Assembly: GCA_023399055.1 (NCBI GenBank)
Contig: JAEWQV010000027.1
Coordinates: 310,001 to 374,000, forward strand
Direction of reading: 5' to 3'
DNA length: 64,000 nucleotides
Origin: Bacillota bacterium
Lineage (GTDB): Bacteria; Bacillota; Clostridia; Lachnospirales; Lachnospiraceae
The notes beneath the pieces are model-generated. The model was not told the DNA's origin, did no database searches, and worked only from the letters and a program-made list of their open reading frames with translations. Positions 16,047 to 24,128 of this stretch are shown in pieces (the stretch's first letter is position 1; every line of letters begins with the position of its first letter). A program made the position numbers and the translations under genes.

Positions 16047-18788
16047 ATGCAAGATTTAAAAAACAAAGCAAAAAAAATGTATCAAGTAAATGGGAAAAAC
16101 TATATCTTCTATGATATAAAGTCACTGGATAAGAATGGCAGTTTAATTGCAAAGTTACCGTATTCTATTCGGATTTTACTGGAATCTGCTCTTCGTCAAT
16201 GCGACGGATATAATATAAAGGAAGAACATGTTAAAGCAATAGCAAAGTGGAGCAAAGAGCAAAAAGGCGAAGAAGAGGTGCCTTTTAAACCTGCTAGAGT
16301 TATCCTGCAGGATTTTACAGGTGTTCCAGCAGTGCTGGATCTTGCCTCCATGAGAGCTGCAATTGTGGAAGAAAATTTGTTACAGGAGCATCAAATAGAT
16401 AAGAATACTGTGTTATCGGAATTCATTCATAAGATTAATCCAGAAGTAGCAGTGGATCTGGTAATTGATCATTCTGTCCAAGTAGATCAATATGGTAATT
16501 CAGAAGCTTTTGATATTAATCAAAAACTTGAATTTGAGCGGAATCAGGAGCGTTACCAATTCTTAAACTGGGCACAGAAGGCATTTGAACATTTTACTGT
16601 CGTGCCTCCTTCTACAGGTATAGTTCATCAAGTTAACTTGGAGCATCTGGCGAGTGTAGTGATTGAAGCGGAAGGAGAGGAGGGAATACTGCTCTATCCG
16701 GATTCTCTTGTTGGAACTGATTCGCATACTACAATGGTTAATGCACTTGGTGTCCTTGGCTGGGGTGTTGGAGGAATTGAAGCAGAAGCGGGTATGCTCG
16801 GTCAACCCTCCTATTTTCCTATGCCTGAGGTAATTGGAGTTCGACTTACTGGAGAGCTTAAGGCTGGTGCAAGTGCAACAGACCTGGCACTTCGGGTAAC
16901 GCAGGTTTTAAGACAAAAAGGAGTTGTAGGCCGTTTTGTTGAATACTTTGGAACAGGTATGAAAAAGCTTTCCTTAGCAGATCGTGCTACAATTGCAAAT
17001 ATGGCACCGGAATATGGTGCAACCTGTGGCTTTTTCCCGGTAGATGAGGAAACCCTAGGATATCTTGAATTAACAGGCAGAACGAAGGAACATATTGAAG
17101 TGGTAAGGGACTACTTGAATCGTAATTCTATGTTGTTGAATTATGAGGAAGAGCCGGAGTATACACAAGTTATCGATCTGGACCTAAGTACAATACGATC
17201 CGCTCTTTCTGGTCCAAAGCGTCCGCAGGACTATATATTGCTGGATGAGATGAAAGAAGAATTCGTGAAGTCCATTACAGCTCCGATGGGAAATCAAGGG
17301 CATGGATTAACTAAAGATGCATTTGAGAAAAAAGCTGATATTGTACTCAAAGATGGAAGAAAAAGTACCCTGACCACAGGTTCAGTTGTCATTGCTTCGA
17401 TTACTTCCTGTACCAATACCTCCAATCCAACCGTTATGTTAGGTGCGGGACTATTAGCAAAGAAGGCAGTTGAAAAGGGGTTATCTGTTCCTGCTCATGT
17501 TAAGACCTCTCTTGCTCCAGGTTCTAAAGTAGTATCGGCTTATTTACAAAATGCAGATCTTCAAAAATATTTAGACAAACTTGGTTTTCAAATAATCGGA
17601 TATGGTTGTGCTACCTGTATTGGAAATTCTGGACCCTTACTTCCAGAGATATCAGAAGCAATTACGGAACAGGACTTACTTGTCACCTCAGTACTTTCGG
17701 GTAATCGCAATTTTGAAGGAAGAATTCACTCACAAGTGAAAGCGAATTATTTGGCATCACCAATTCTTGTGGTAGCTTATGCCTTGGCAGGTACAGTAAA
17801 TATTGATCTGACAAGGGAGGCAATAGGGGAAGATATGTATGGAACCCCGGTTTATTTAAAAGATATCTGGCCAACGTCAAAGGAAATTGAGGAGTTGGTA
17901 CATCAATATATTAAACCAGAGTTATTTAAAAAAGAATATGCCTCAATATATAAGAGCAATGAGTTATGGAATGATATTCAATCCAACAATCAAAAATTGT
18001 ACCAATTTGATGAAACTTCAACGTATATTCAAAAACCACCGTTTTTCCAAAAATTATCGAAGCACCCGAATAAAATAAGTAGTTTAAATGGATTGAGAGT
18101 GTTAGCTGTCTTTGGTAACTCGGTTACAACAGATCACATTTCTCCGGCTGGCTCTATCGGTAAGAATACACCAGCAGGAAAGTTCTTGTTGGCGCATGGT
18201 GTAGATAGTAAGGACTTTAATACTTATGGTTCCAGACGAGGGAATCATGAAGTAATGATGAGAGGAACCTTTGCGAATATTCGTATTAGAAATCAGATAG
18301 CACCTGGTACGGAAGGTGGATTTACGGTGCATTGGCCATCCAAGGAAGTTATGCCAATCTATGATGCTTGTATGAAATATCAGGAACATGGTACCGGGCT
18401 TATTGTAATTGCAGGTAAAGACTATGGAATGGGATCTTCTCGTGACTGGGCAGCAAAAGGACCTAATTTACTGGGAGTGAAAGCCGTCATAGCAGAGAGT
18501 TTTGAGCGAATCCATCGTTCAAACTTAGTAATGATGGGTGTTCTTCCGCTTCAATTCCTGGAGGGTGAGAATGCAGAAACTCTTGGTTTATCGGGAGAAG
18601 AGACCTTTGAGATTAAAATCTCAGATCAGGTGAAACCTAGAGAGGTAATAACGGTAACTGCCTGGAGTAGTGATGATGCGATTACAGAATTTAAAGTTCT
18701 TGTACGTTTTGATTCTGAAGTGGATGTAGATTATTATCGACATGGTGGTATTTTACCAATGGTGTTAAGGCAGAAGATAGAACAATAA
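16047..18788 (+). CDS. acnA: Aconitate hydratase (AcnA/IRP1 type)
   Basis: Interconverts citrate and isocitrate with a [4Fe-4S] cluster; in an anaerobe it serves mainly 2-oxoglutarate/glutamate synthesis, and this family can double as an mRNA-binding regulator when the cluster is lost. 913 residues, the length of bacterial AcnA/IRP1 proteins. Cluster ligands are visible as Cys455 in ITSCTNTSNP and Cys521/Cys524 in YGCATCIGNS; the C-terminal swivel domain has GKDYGMGSSRDWAAKG. The in-frame TTG at 16011 overlaps the promoter, so the start is ATG 16047 after AGGAGGG (16032-16038). No citrate synthase or isocitrate dehydrogenase gene is adjacent. Confidence 0.96.
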   Translation: MQDLKNKAKKMYQVNGKNYIFYDIKSLDKNGSLIAKLPYSIRILLESALRQCDGYNIKEEHVKAIAKWSKEQKGEEEVPFKPARVILQDFTGVPAVLDLASMRAAIVEENLLQEHQIDKNTVLSEFIHKINPEVAVDLVIDHSVQVDQYGNSEAFDINQKLEFERNQERYQFLNWAQKAFEHFTVVPPSTGIVHQVNLEHLASVVIEAEGEEGILLYPDSLVGTDSHTTMVNALGVLGWGVGGIEAEAGMLGQPSYFPMPEVIGVRLTGELKAGASATDLALRVTQVLRQKGVVGRFVEYFGTGMKKLSLADRATIANMAPEYGATCGFFPVDEETLGYLELTGRTKEHIEVVRDYLNRNSMLLNYEEEPEYTQVIDLDLSTIRSALSGPKRPQDYILLDEMKEEFVKSITAPMGNQGHGLTKDAFEKKADIVLKDGRKSTLTTGSVVIASITSCTNTSNPTVMLGAGLLAKKAVEKGLSVPAHVKTSLAPGSKVVSAYLQNADLQKYLDKLGFQIIGYGCATCIGNSGPLLPEISEAITEQDLLVTSVLSGNRNFEGRIHSQVKANYLASPILVVAYALAGTVNIDLTREAIGEDMYGTPVYLKDIWPTSKEIEELVHQYIKPELFKKEYASIYKSNELWNDIQSNNQKLYQFDETSTYIQKPPFFQKLSKHPNKISSLNGLRVLAVFGNSVTTDHISPAGSIGKNTPAGKFLLAHGVDSKDFNTYGSRRGNHEVMMRGTFANIRIRNQIAPGTEGGFTVHWPSKEVMPIYDACMKYQEHGTGLIVIAGKDYGMGSSRDWAAKGPNLLGVKAVIAESFERIHRSNLVMMGVLPLQFLEGENAETLGLSGEETFEIKISDQVKPREVITVTAWSSDDAITEFKVLVRFDSEVDVDYYRHGGILPMVLRQKIEQ

Positions 18789-18794
18789 ATAATG

Positions 18795-18832
18795 AAAGGG
18801 GCTGTTGTAACCTGTTGTAACAGCCCCTTTTT
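18795..18832 (+). terminator. Rho-independent terminator after acnA
   Basis: AAAGGGGCTGTT (18795-18806) pairs with AACAGCCCCTTT (18819-18830), followed by TT. It separates acnA from the convergent ROK kinase gene. The T run is short but the stem is GC-rich. Confidence 0.8.
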
Positions 18833-18865
18833 CGAGCTTATGAATGTGGTCTCAATCTGTTTAAT

Positions 18866-19741
18866 TTAGACGAGCTTCAACTCCAGGCGCGCCAGCTCCA
18901 GGCAACCCATGATTCCTTGCTTATCTGCCAACGAGGCAGGTACAATATAGTCTTTTAAATTGTTTATCTCAGGAGTGTTTAAATACCCATTTAATAGATG
19001 TTTCACTTGGTTGCGGATTAATGGAAATAGTTGCAGCTGGTGCATTACACCACCACCCAAAACGATTTTTTCAGGTGATAAGGTAAGAATATATCCCATA
19101 AGCGCTTGTGCTATGTAAAAAGCTTCCATTTCCCAAACTTTATCATTTTCTGATAATTCTACTGCTTTATGTCCCCAGCGTTTTTCAATTGCTGGACCGC
19201 TGGCAAGCCCTTCGAGGCAGGTGTTATGATACGGACATATCCCTTCAAAGGAATCTTCCTTGTGTCTATTGATTAAAACATGTCCTGCTTCGGGATGCAG
19301 CATACCATGCAAAAGACTTCCGTTTATAAAAACTCCAGCACCAACACCGGTTCCAATCGTTAAATAAAGTCCAGAATTTAAGCCTTTCATACATCCAAAG
19401 GTCACTTCACCCAGTGCAGATGCATTCACATCTGTATCAAAACCAATTGGAATATCAAGTTCTTTCTGTAAAACCCCAACAAGATCATAATTAACCCATG
19501 CCAATTTCGGTGTTGAGGTTATATATCCATATGTTTTTGAAGTGCGATTTAAATCAATTGGACCGAAACTGCCAATGCCAAGAGCTTTAATTGACTTGTT
19601 TTTAAAATATTCGATTATTCTTTTTGTGGTTATTTCAGGTGTTACTGTTGGTATTTCAATTTGCTCTTCAATATTCCCTGACTCATCTCCAATTGCTAAT
19701 ACCATTTTTGTTCCGCCAGCTTCCAATGCACCTAATAACAT
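18866..19741 (-). CDS. ROK-family sugar kinase (probable fructokinase)
   Basis: Cytoplasmic ATP-dependent hexose kinase. 291 residues: N-terminal phosphate loop ALEAGGTK (5-12), catalytic Asp104 in DTDVNASALGE, ATP region LTIGTGVGAG, and the ROK zinc site formed by His154, Cys169, His172 and Cys175 (GICPYHNTC). It closely resembles the Bacillus GmuE/YdhR fructokinase group rather than ROK repressors, since there is no helix-turn-helix. AGGAGG on the minus strand fits the ATG at 19741. It stands alone, convergent with acnA, so the sugar route it serves is not shown by context. Confidence 0.88.
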   Translation of the reverse strand: MLLGALEAGGTKMVLAIGDESGNIEEQIEIPTVTPEITTKRIIEYFKNKSIKALGIGSFGPIDLNRTSKTYGYITSTPKLAWVNYDLVGVLQKELDIPIGFDTDVNASALGEVTFGCMKGLNSGLYLTIGTGVGAGVFINGSLLHGMLHPEAGHVLINRHKEDSFEGICPYHNTCLEGLASGPAIEKRWGHKAVELSENDKVWEMEAFYIAQALMGYILTLSPEKIVLGGGVMHQLQLFPLIRNQVKHLLNGYLNTPEINNLKDYIVPASLADKQGIMGCLELARLELKLV

Positions 19742-19776
19742 AACAAAACCTCCTTGTTTATTACTCCTTCTTAACT

Positions 19777-19805
19777 ATTATATGTAATTTTTTTATAAAG
19801 TTAAA
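19777..19805 (-). promoter_or_regulatory. Candidate promoter of the ROK kinase gene
   Basis: On the minus strand, TATAAT (complement of 19777-19782) lies 17 bp after TTTAAC (complement of 19800-19805). The -10 is perfect, the -35 only 3/6. Confidence 0.33.
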
Positions 19806-19816
19806 GTAATACTTCA

Positions 19817-19968
19817 GAACCAGCTCAAAAACTGCGGTTTCCTTACTGTTTGGATCTCGCCAAACGTAAATATATGACAAGATGAAACGACTTTTCGTTT
19901 CATCTTGTATAAAAATTATCCTTAGAAAGCAAGCTTTCACGGCTAATTTTATAGATTTTGCTTCGTAA
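19817..19968. repeat. Multi-hairpin repeat, copy B (with inserted hairpin)
   Basis: About 152 bp, directly abutting copy C in the same orientation. The first 50 bases and the last 45 match copy C closely; the block around AGAAAGCAAGCTTTCACGG is identical, with one T indel after it. In the middle, copy B carries an extra perfect 14-bp hairpin, ACAAGATGAAACGA (19877-19890) / TCGTTTCATCTTGT (19895-19908), with a CTTT loop, replacing part of the inner stem found in copy C. No open reading frame. Confidence 0.7.
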
Positions 19969-20088
19969 GAACCAAGCTCGAAAACCTGCGGTTTCCTAGC
20001 TGTTTGGCTTTCGTCAAACATAAATCTATAAATATTACCCTTAGAAAGCAAGCTTTCACGGCTAATTTTTATAGATTTTGCTTGGTTC
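19969..20088. repeat. Multi-hairpin repeat, full copy C with terminal inverted repeats
   Basis: A 120-bp element bounded by perfect 9-bp inverted repeats, GAACCAAGC (19969-19977) and GCTTGGTTC (20080-20088). Inside are AAACC/GGTTT (19982-19994), TGTTTG/CAAACA (20001-20020), and a perfect 11-bp stem AAATCTATAAA (20022-20032) / TTTATAGATTT (20068-20078) enclosing GAAAG/CTTTC (20044-20057). The whole can fold into a branched cruciform or RNA. It is non-coding and lies with copy B in the 427-bp gap between the divergent ROK kinase and DUF4163 genes. It could be a MITE/REP-like mobile repeat or a structured RNA. Confidence 0.7.
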
Positions 20089-20168
20089 TGAACATATACA
20101 AATTGTTATTATTCTTTGTGGACACTGCATAGAATATAGAAAGGAAGTAGGAGCCAGCAGTTAGAAAA

Positions 20169-21068
20169 ATGATTGCCTTTATGAAGAGGATGATAATTAA
20201 TTTAAAAAATATAAGTGTTGTGAAAATAATAAGGGGAACAAAAATAAGCGGGGAAGAAAATAAAGTTATGTTTCGGATACAAACATTATTCTTTGGAACT
20301 GCTACAATGTTAGTCATACTTTTTGCATTCTCTGTCTTTGGGTACAAACATGAGGTGACGATTGAAACCTCATCTAATTCCATGGATGAGAAGGATATCA
20401 TATCAACCTATTATAAAAAGAATGGAGTAGTTGCAAGATATCCAACCTTTGTAGGTGGTGGAACAGAGAAGGCAATCAGTGAATGGAACAGGTTGATCAG
20501 TGAAGATTTTAAACGAATACTAGATATCTATTCTTTTCAACCTTTTCCGGAGCTCACGCAGGCCCCAACTGACTCTGTTCCTACTATTTTAAATATAAAT
20601 TATGAGTTGATGGTAAATAATCCTACAATATTCAGTGTTTTGTATCGAGCTGCTTTTCACAGCAGTTTTTCCGCTTATCCAACAGAATTAGTCTATACCA
20701 CCAATATTGATAAGGATAAGAATACTAAGCTGCAACTAAAAGATGTTGTAAAACTGGATAAAGAATTTGTTGAGAATTTTCGAACCTGGGATTTTATTTT
20801 ATTTGAGAATGACAATGAAGAACTAAGAAAGGCAGTAAAAGACTATTTGGCTGGTCTCAGTGACGAGGAGTTACTTCGTGGGTTTTTACAGGCTGATCAA
20901 ATTAACTCTAAAAATAGTTTTGGTATCTATAGTTATTATAGACCTAATTCTATGGGGATCAGCTTAAGTGTTCCGCATTATATTGGAGATCATGTAGAAT
21001 TTGAAAGAGAATATTCCAAATTAGAAAAGTATTTAAAGCCTGGCTTTAAAGTACCAGGCAGTAAATAA
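20169..21068 (+). CDS. Membrane-anchored DUF4163/DUF3298 (RsiV/PdaC-like) protein
   Basis: 299 residues from this start. One membrane helix (about 38-58) is followed by an external domain: a DUF4163-like part beginning ARYPTFVGGGTEKAISEWN, and a C-terminal DUF3298-like part with YRPNSMGISLSVPHYIGDH and YSKLEKYLKP. These domains occur in RsiV, the lysozyme-binding anti-sigma-V factor, and in PdaC; no sigma-factor gene is adjacent and the short N-terminus is not an obvious anti-sigma domain, so no function is assigned. The start is uncertain: GGAG lies 16 nt before 20169, and ATG 20269 (MFRIQTLFFG) is a plausible alternative. Confidence 0.6.
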   Translation: MIAFMKRMIINLKNISVVKIIRGTKISGEENKVMFRIQTLFFGTATMLVILFAFSVFGYKHEVTIETSSNSMDEKDIISTYYKKNGVVARYPTFVGGGTEKAISEWNRLISEDFKRILDIYSFQPFPELTQAPTDSVPTILNINYELMVNNPTIFSVLYRAAFHSSFSAYPTELVYTTNIDKDKNTKLQLKDVVKLDKEFVENFRTWDFILFENDNEELRKAVKDYLAGLSDEELLRGFLQADQINSKNSFGIYSYYRPNSMGISLSVPHYIGDHVEFEREYSKLEKYLKPGFKVPGSK

Positions 21069-21070
21069 GC

Positions 21071-21140
21071 ATTAAGCTGCTTCTAACTACAACATATACA
21101 ATTAAATTATCGTATATGTTGTAGTTAGAAGCAGCTTAAT
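21071..21140. repeat. Perfect 29-bp inverted repeat between convergent genes
   Basis: Arms 21071-21099 and 21112-21140 are perfect complements around a 12-nt AT-rich loop. Neither side has a U-tract. It lies between the ends of the DUF4163 gene and nrdR and could end both transcripts or be a remnant of a mobile repeat. Confidence 0.75.
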
Positions 21141-21157
21141 ATAATAGATGGAGCCAA

Positions 21158-21613
21158 TTATGTATACACTAATATTTTTTTTAACTCATCCATAAAGGTT
21201 TCAACATCTTTAAATTCACGATATACAGATGCGAACCTTACATATGCTACAGGATCAAGATTTTTTAACTTATTCATAAGGATTTCTCCAATAATGTGGC
21301 TAGGAACTTCTTTATCCTCACGATTAAAAATCATTGTTTCAACTTCATCAACAAGTGCTGTAATCTGATCAATGGAAATAGGTCTTTTATGACAGGATCT
21401 AAAAACTCCTGCTTCTATTTTTGAACGGTCATACGGTTCACGATTATTATCTTTTTTTATCACGACAAGGGGGATTGTTTCTACCTTTTCGTATGTAGTA
21501 AATCTACGATTGCATTCATCGCATTGTCTACGTCTGCGAATGGAATTATTCTCGTCAGCTGGTCTGGAATCAATTACCCTAGTGTTGTCTTTACTGCAAA
21601 ACGGGCATTTCAT
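21158..21613 (-). CDS. nrdR: Transcriptional repressor NrdR
   Basis: Zinc-ribbon/ATP-cone repressor that senses dATP/ATP and binds NrdR boxes before ribonucleotide reductase genes. 151 residues, typical length. The zinc ribbon uses Cys3, Cys6, Cys31 and Cys34 (CPFC and CDEC), with the RRRQC signature; the ATP-cone begins near VIKKDNNREPYDRSKI (about 51-66). A GGAGGA site precedes the ATG, and a good promoter lies at 21689-21718. No nrd genes are in the window, so targets are remote. Confidence 0.96.
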   Translation of the reverse strand: MKCPFCSKDNTRVIDSRPADENNSIRRRRQCDECNRRFTTYEKVETIPLVVIKKDNNREPYDRSKIEAGVFRSCHKRPISIDQITALVDEVETMIFNREDKEVPSHIIGEILMNKLKNLDPVAYVRFASVYREFKDVETFMDELKKILVYT

Positions 21614-21688
21614 GAAAAAATCCTCCTAATAGGTTCAGTAAATCCATCGAAAGATAAAGAATTTTCTGATATTTTCTTATATATTATG

Positions 21689-21718
21689 ATTATAAGGGAA
21701 GAAACTCCATGAGGTCAA
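21689..21718 (-). promoter_or_regulatory. Sigma-A promoter for nrdR
   Basis: On the minus strand TTGACC (complement of 21713-21718), 18 bp, TATAAT (complement of 21689-21694). The -35 is 5/6 and the -10 perfect; the leader would be about 70 nt. Confidence 0.6.
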
Positions 21719-21764
21719 GAAATATATTACAATTCGTAAAAACTAACTTGTATAATTATCTGTT

Positions 21765-22022
21765 CTAAATGCATTTTACCAGACATTTTTCAATATCTAT
21801 ATCTACAAGGATGATATCGACTCCAATTTGCTTGATATGTGCACAGCTTATTACATAATCATGGTCACGACCTAAGATACCCCAAACCTTACATGGGCCT
21901 GGGACAATAATATGTGTAATATGTCCAGTACATATATCGAACTCAATATCACAAACAAAGCCTAACCGCATACAGTCTCTGCAGTTTATGACTTCCTTTT
22001 CCCTAAGCTCACAAATGCGCAT
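21765..22022 (-). CDS. YlmC/YmxH-family sporulation-associated PRC-barrel protein
   Basis: Small protein of 85 residues with a PRC-barrel-like fold, matching the YlmC/YmxH family: MRICELREKEVINC, RLGFVCDIEFD, TGHITHIIVPG, then a C-terminal strand ending VDIDIEKCLV. An in-frame ATG at 22040 overlaps the TGGAGG ribosome site, so the start is set at 22022. It is cysteine-rich for its size (seven Cys). In Bacillus ylmC follows sigG and is linked with sporulation, but no molecular role is established. Confidence 0.78.
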   Translation of the reverse strand: MRICELREKEVINCRDCMRLGFVCDIEFDICTGHITHIIVPGPCKVWGILGRDHDYVISCAHIKQIGVDIILVDIDIEKCLVKCI

Positions 22023-22190
22023 ATAATACCTCCATTTCATATAATATTACGTTCTGATACTTGAGACATTATAATTAATAACCCTATCATAGCTTGATTG
22101 TAATTATGATGGACATAGTATCAAATAGATATCTTGGTTTATTATATGCACATAACTTGACTAACTCTAATGCTTTGAAAGCAAGTTTCG

Positions 22191-22254
22191 ATATTTATAA
22201 ATTTATCTTAGGAAGCAAGCATTCGCAGTTGATTATGATATAATCTGCTTAACT
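22191..22254. repeat. Multi-hairpin repeat, degenerate copy D
   Basis: Aligns with the 3' half of copy C: TATAAAT, then CTTAGGAAGCAAGCATTC (against CTTAGAAAGCAAGCTTTC), and a final CTGCTTAACTC against TTGCTTGGTTC. Several substitutions have weakened the stems, so it looks like an old or decayed copy. Confidence 0.4.
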
Positions 22255-22437
22255 CTAAACAACTTCAAATTATTTATGGTTGAGTTTCTTCATATTATAT
22301 AACATATAAAATAGAGATAACAAAGTGCGACTGGAAAAGGTCTTATTTTTAGACCTATATATTACAATAAATGCACTAGGTAAGTTGCATAATAATTGAC
22401 TAAAAAAGCGACATTACTTACAAAGATAAAAACTTGC

Positions 22438-22466
22438 TTGTCAGTAAATTCCAAACTTGGTATACT
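22438..22466 (+). promoter_or_regulatory. Strong sigma-A promoter for comM-dprA
   Basis: TTGTCA (22438-22443), exactly 17 bp, TATACT (22461-22466), each 5/6. It lies 52 nt before the comM ATG. Confidence 0.72.
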
Positions 22467-22518
22467 TTAATTTAAGCAAATGATTCCTTCATTGTAGAGA
22501 GACAAGGAAGGAGAAAAC

Positions 22519-24051
22519 ATGTTTAGCAAAGCGTATTGTGCTGCAATTCATGGTATTGATGGTATTATTGTCTCAGTTGAGGCAGATGTTAGTGATGGTC
22601 TTCCTATTTTTGAAATGGTTGGCCTTTTGGGATCGGAGGTTAAAGAAGCAAGAGAGCGGGTACGAATAGCTCTTAAGAATTCTGGTTATCTTTTACCCGC
22701 AAAAAGAATTACTGTTAATTTATCACCTGCGGATATTCGCAAGGAAGGAACTGTTTTTGATCTCGCAGTAGCGATTGCTATTCTTATGGCCTTTGGCCAT
22801 CTAACCGAGGAACATCTAAAAGATGTCTTAATCATCGGAGAACTCAGCTTAAATGGTAATGTTAATCGAGTTAATGGAGTCCTGCCTATTGTTTTGTGTG
22901 CAAAAGAGCAGGGCTTTAGAAAGTGTATCGTTCCAAGAGAAAATGCTGCTGAAGGCGCAGTAATCAGCGGAATTGAAATCTATGGAGTGAACAGTCTTAA
23001 TGAGGCTGTGGAATTGTTAAACAAAAAGGCTAATCCAAAACCGGATGAGGTGGATATCAACACAATTTTTTCACAAAACAAGCAGGATGATGCACCTGAT
23101 TTTTCAGAAGTGGCGGGACAGGTAGCTGCAAAACGTGCGATTGAAATTGCTGTATCGGGGATGCATAACATTCTGATGATTGGACCACCAGGTTCGGGAA
23201 AAACTATGCTGGCAAAACGTATACCAAGTATTATGCCCGAACTATCTTTTGAAGAGAGTATGGAGTTATCTAAGATATATAGTATCGCCGGCTTAATGGA
23301 AAAAAGAGCTTTGATTGCAGCCAGGCCTTTTCGAAACCCCCATCATACCATTACAACAACCGCTTTAGTAGGTGGAGGTATATCTCCAAGACCTGGTGAA
23401 ATCAGCTTGGCGCATCATGGTGTATTGTTTCTCGATGAACTTCCCGAATTTCAAAAGAATACAATTGAAGTGCTTCGTCAACCACTGGAGGATAAAGCTG
23501 TAACCATTGCGAGGCTTAGTGGTTCCTACCGTTATCCAGCAGGATTTATGCTCGTGGCGGCGATGAACCCCTGTGGCTGTGGATATTATCCTGATCGTAA
23601 TCGGTGTAACTGCTCGATTCCATATGTAAAAAGATATTTGGGTAGAATATCACAACCACTTTTGGACCGCTTTGATATCTGTATTGAAGCCATGCAAATG
23701 AATTACAAGGATCTGCAAGTTCAATCAAAACAGGAAAGTTCAAATGAGATTCGAGCACGTGTCAGTAAAGCAAGAGAAATACAATTGGATCGATATAAAA
23801 AGCAGAATATATATTTTAATTCACAGTTAACACCTAGTATGATTAAAAAGTATTGCAAATTAGAAGCAAAAGAACAAGCATTATTAGAGGAAGCATTTAT
23901 TAAAATGAATTTAAGTGCCAGAGCATATCATCGAATCTTAAAGGTAGCAAGAACAATTGCAGATTTAGACGATAGCGAAGTGATTTCAACAAAGCATATT
24001 AGCGAGGCTATTTGCTACCGCAGTATGGATCAAAAATATTGGGGAGAATAA
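22519..24051 (+). CDS. comM: YifB/ComM-family Mg-chelatase-like AAA+ ATPase
   Basis: Hexameric AAA+ helicase that drives branch migration during natural transformation in other bacteria; often mislabelled Mg chelatase. 510 residues: N-terminal Lon-protease-like S5 domain (about 20-170, VSVEADVSDGLPIFEMVGL), AAA+ core with Walker A GPPGSGKT (222-229) and Walker B GVLFLDELPEF, and a C-terminal MgChlI domain with a small Cys cluster (CGCGYYPDRNRCNC). A strong promoter and AAGGAGG site precede the ATG. dprA follows 77 nt on, supporting a DNA-uptake or recombination role. Confidence 0.93.
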   Translation: MFSKAYCAAIHGIDGIIVSVEADVSDGLPIFEMVGLLGSEVKEARERVRIALKNSGYLLPAKRITVNLSPADIRKEGTVFDLAVAIAILMAFGHLTEEHLKDVLIIGELSLNGNVNRVNGVLPIVLCAKEQGFRKCIVPRENAAEGAVISGIEIYGVNSLNEAVELLNKKANPKPDEVDINTIFSQNKQDDAPDFSEVAGQVAAKRAIEIAVSGMHNILMIGPPGSGKTMLAKRIPSIMPELSFEESMELSKIYSIAGLMEKRALIAARPFRNPHHTITTTALVGGGISPRPGEISLAHHGVLFLDELPEFQKNTIEVLRQPLEDKAVTIARLSGSYRYPAGFMLVAAMNPCGCGYYPDRNRCNCSIPYVKRYLGRISQPLLDRFDICIEAMQMNYKDLQVQSKQESSNEIRARVSKAREIQLDRYKKQNIYFNSQLTPSMIKKYCKLEAKEQALLEEAFIKMNLSARAYHRILKVARTIADLDDSEVISTKHISEAICYRSMDQKYWGE

Positions 24052-24128
24052 ATACAACCCTCAAAGTATGATAGTTTGAATGTTTGTGGTTTATACTGTA
24101 CTGGTGCCACGGAAAGACAAGGGATGTT

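Larger units (their letters stand above)
22023..22518. other. Intergenic region between the YlmC-like gene and comM (496 bp)
   Basis: No credible gene. It holds degenerate repeat copy D (22191-22254), a small hairpin AGGTCT/AGACCT (22338-22356), and the comM promoter (22438-22466). Confidence 0.6.
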
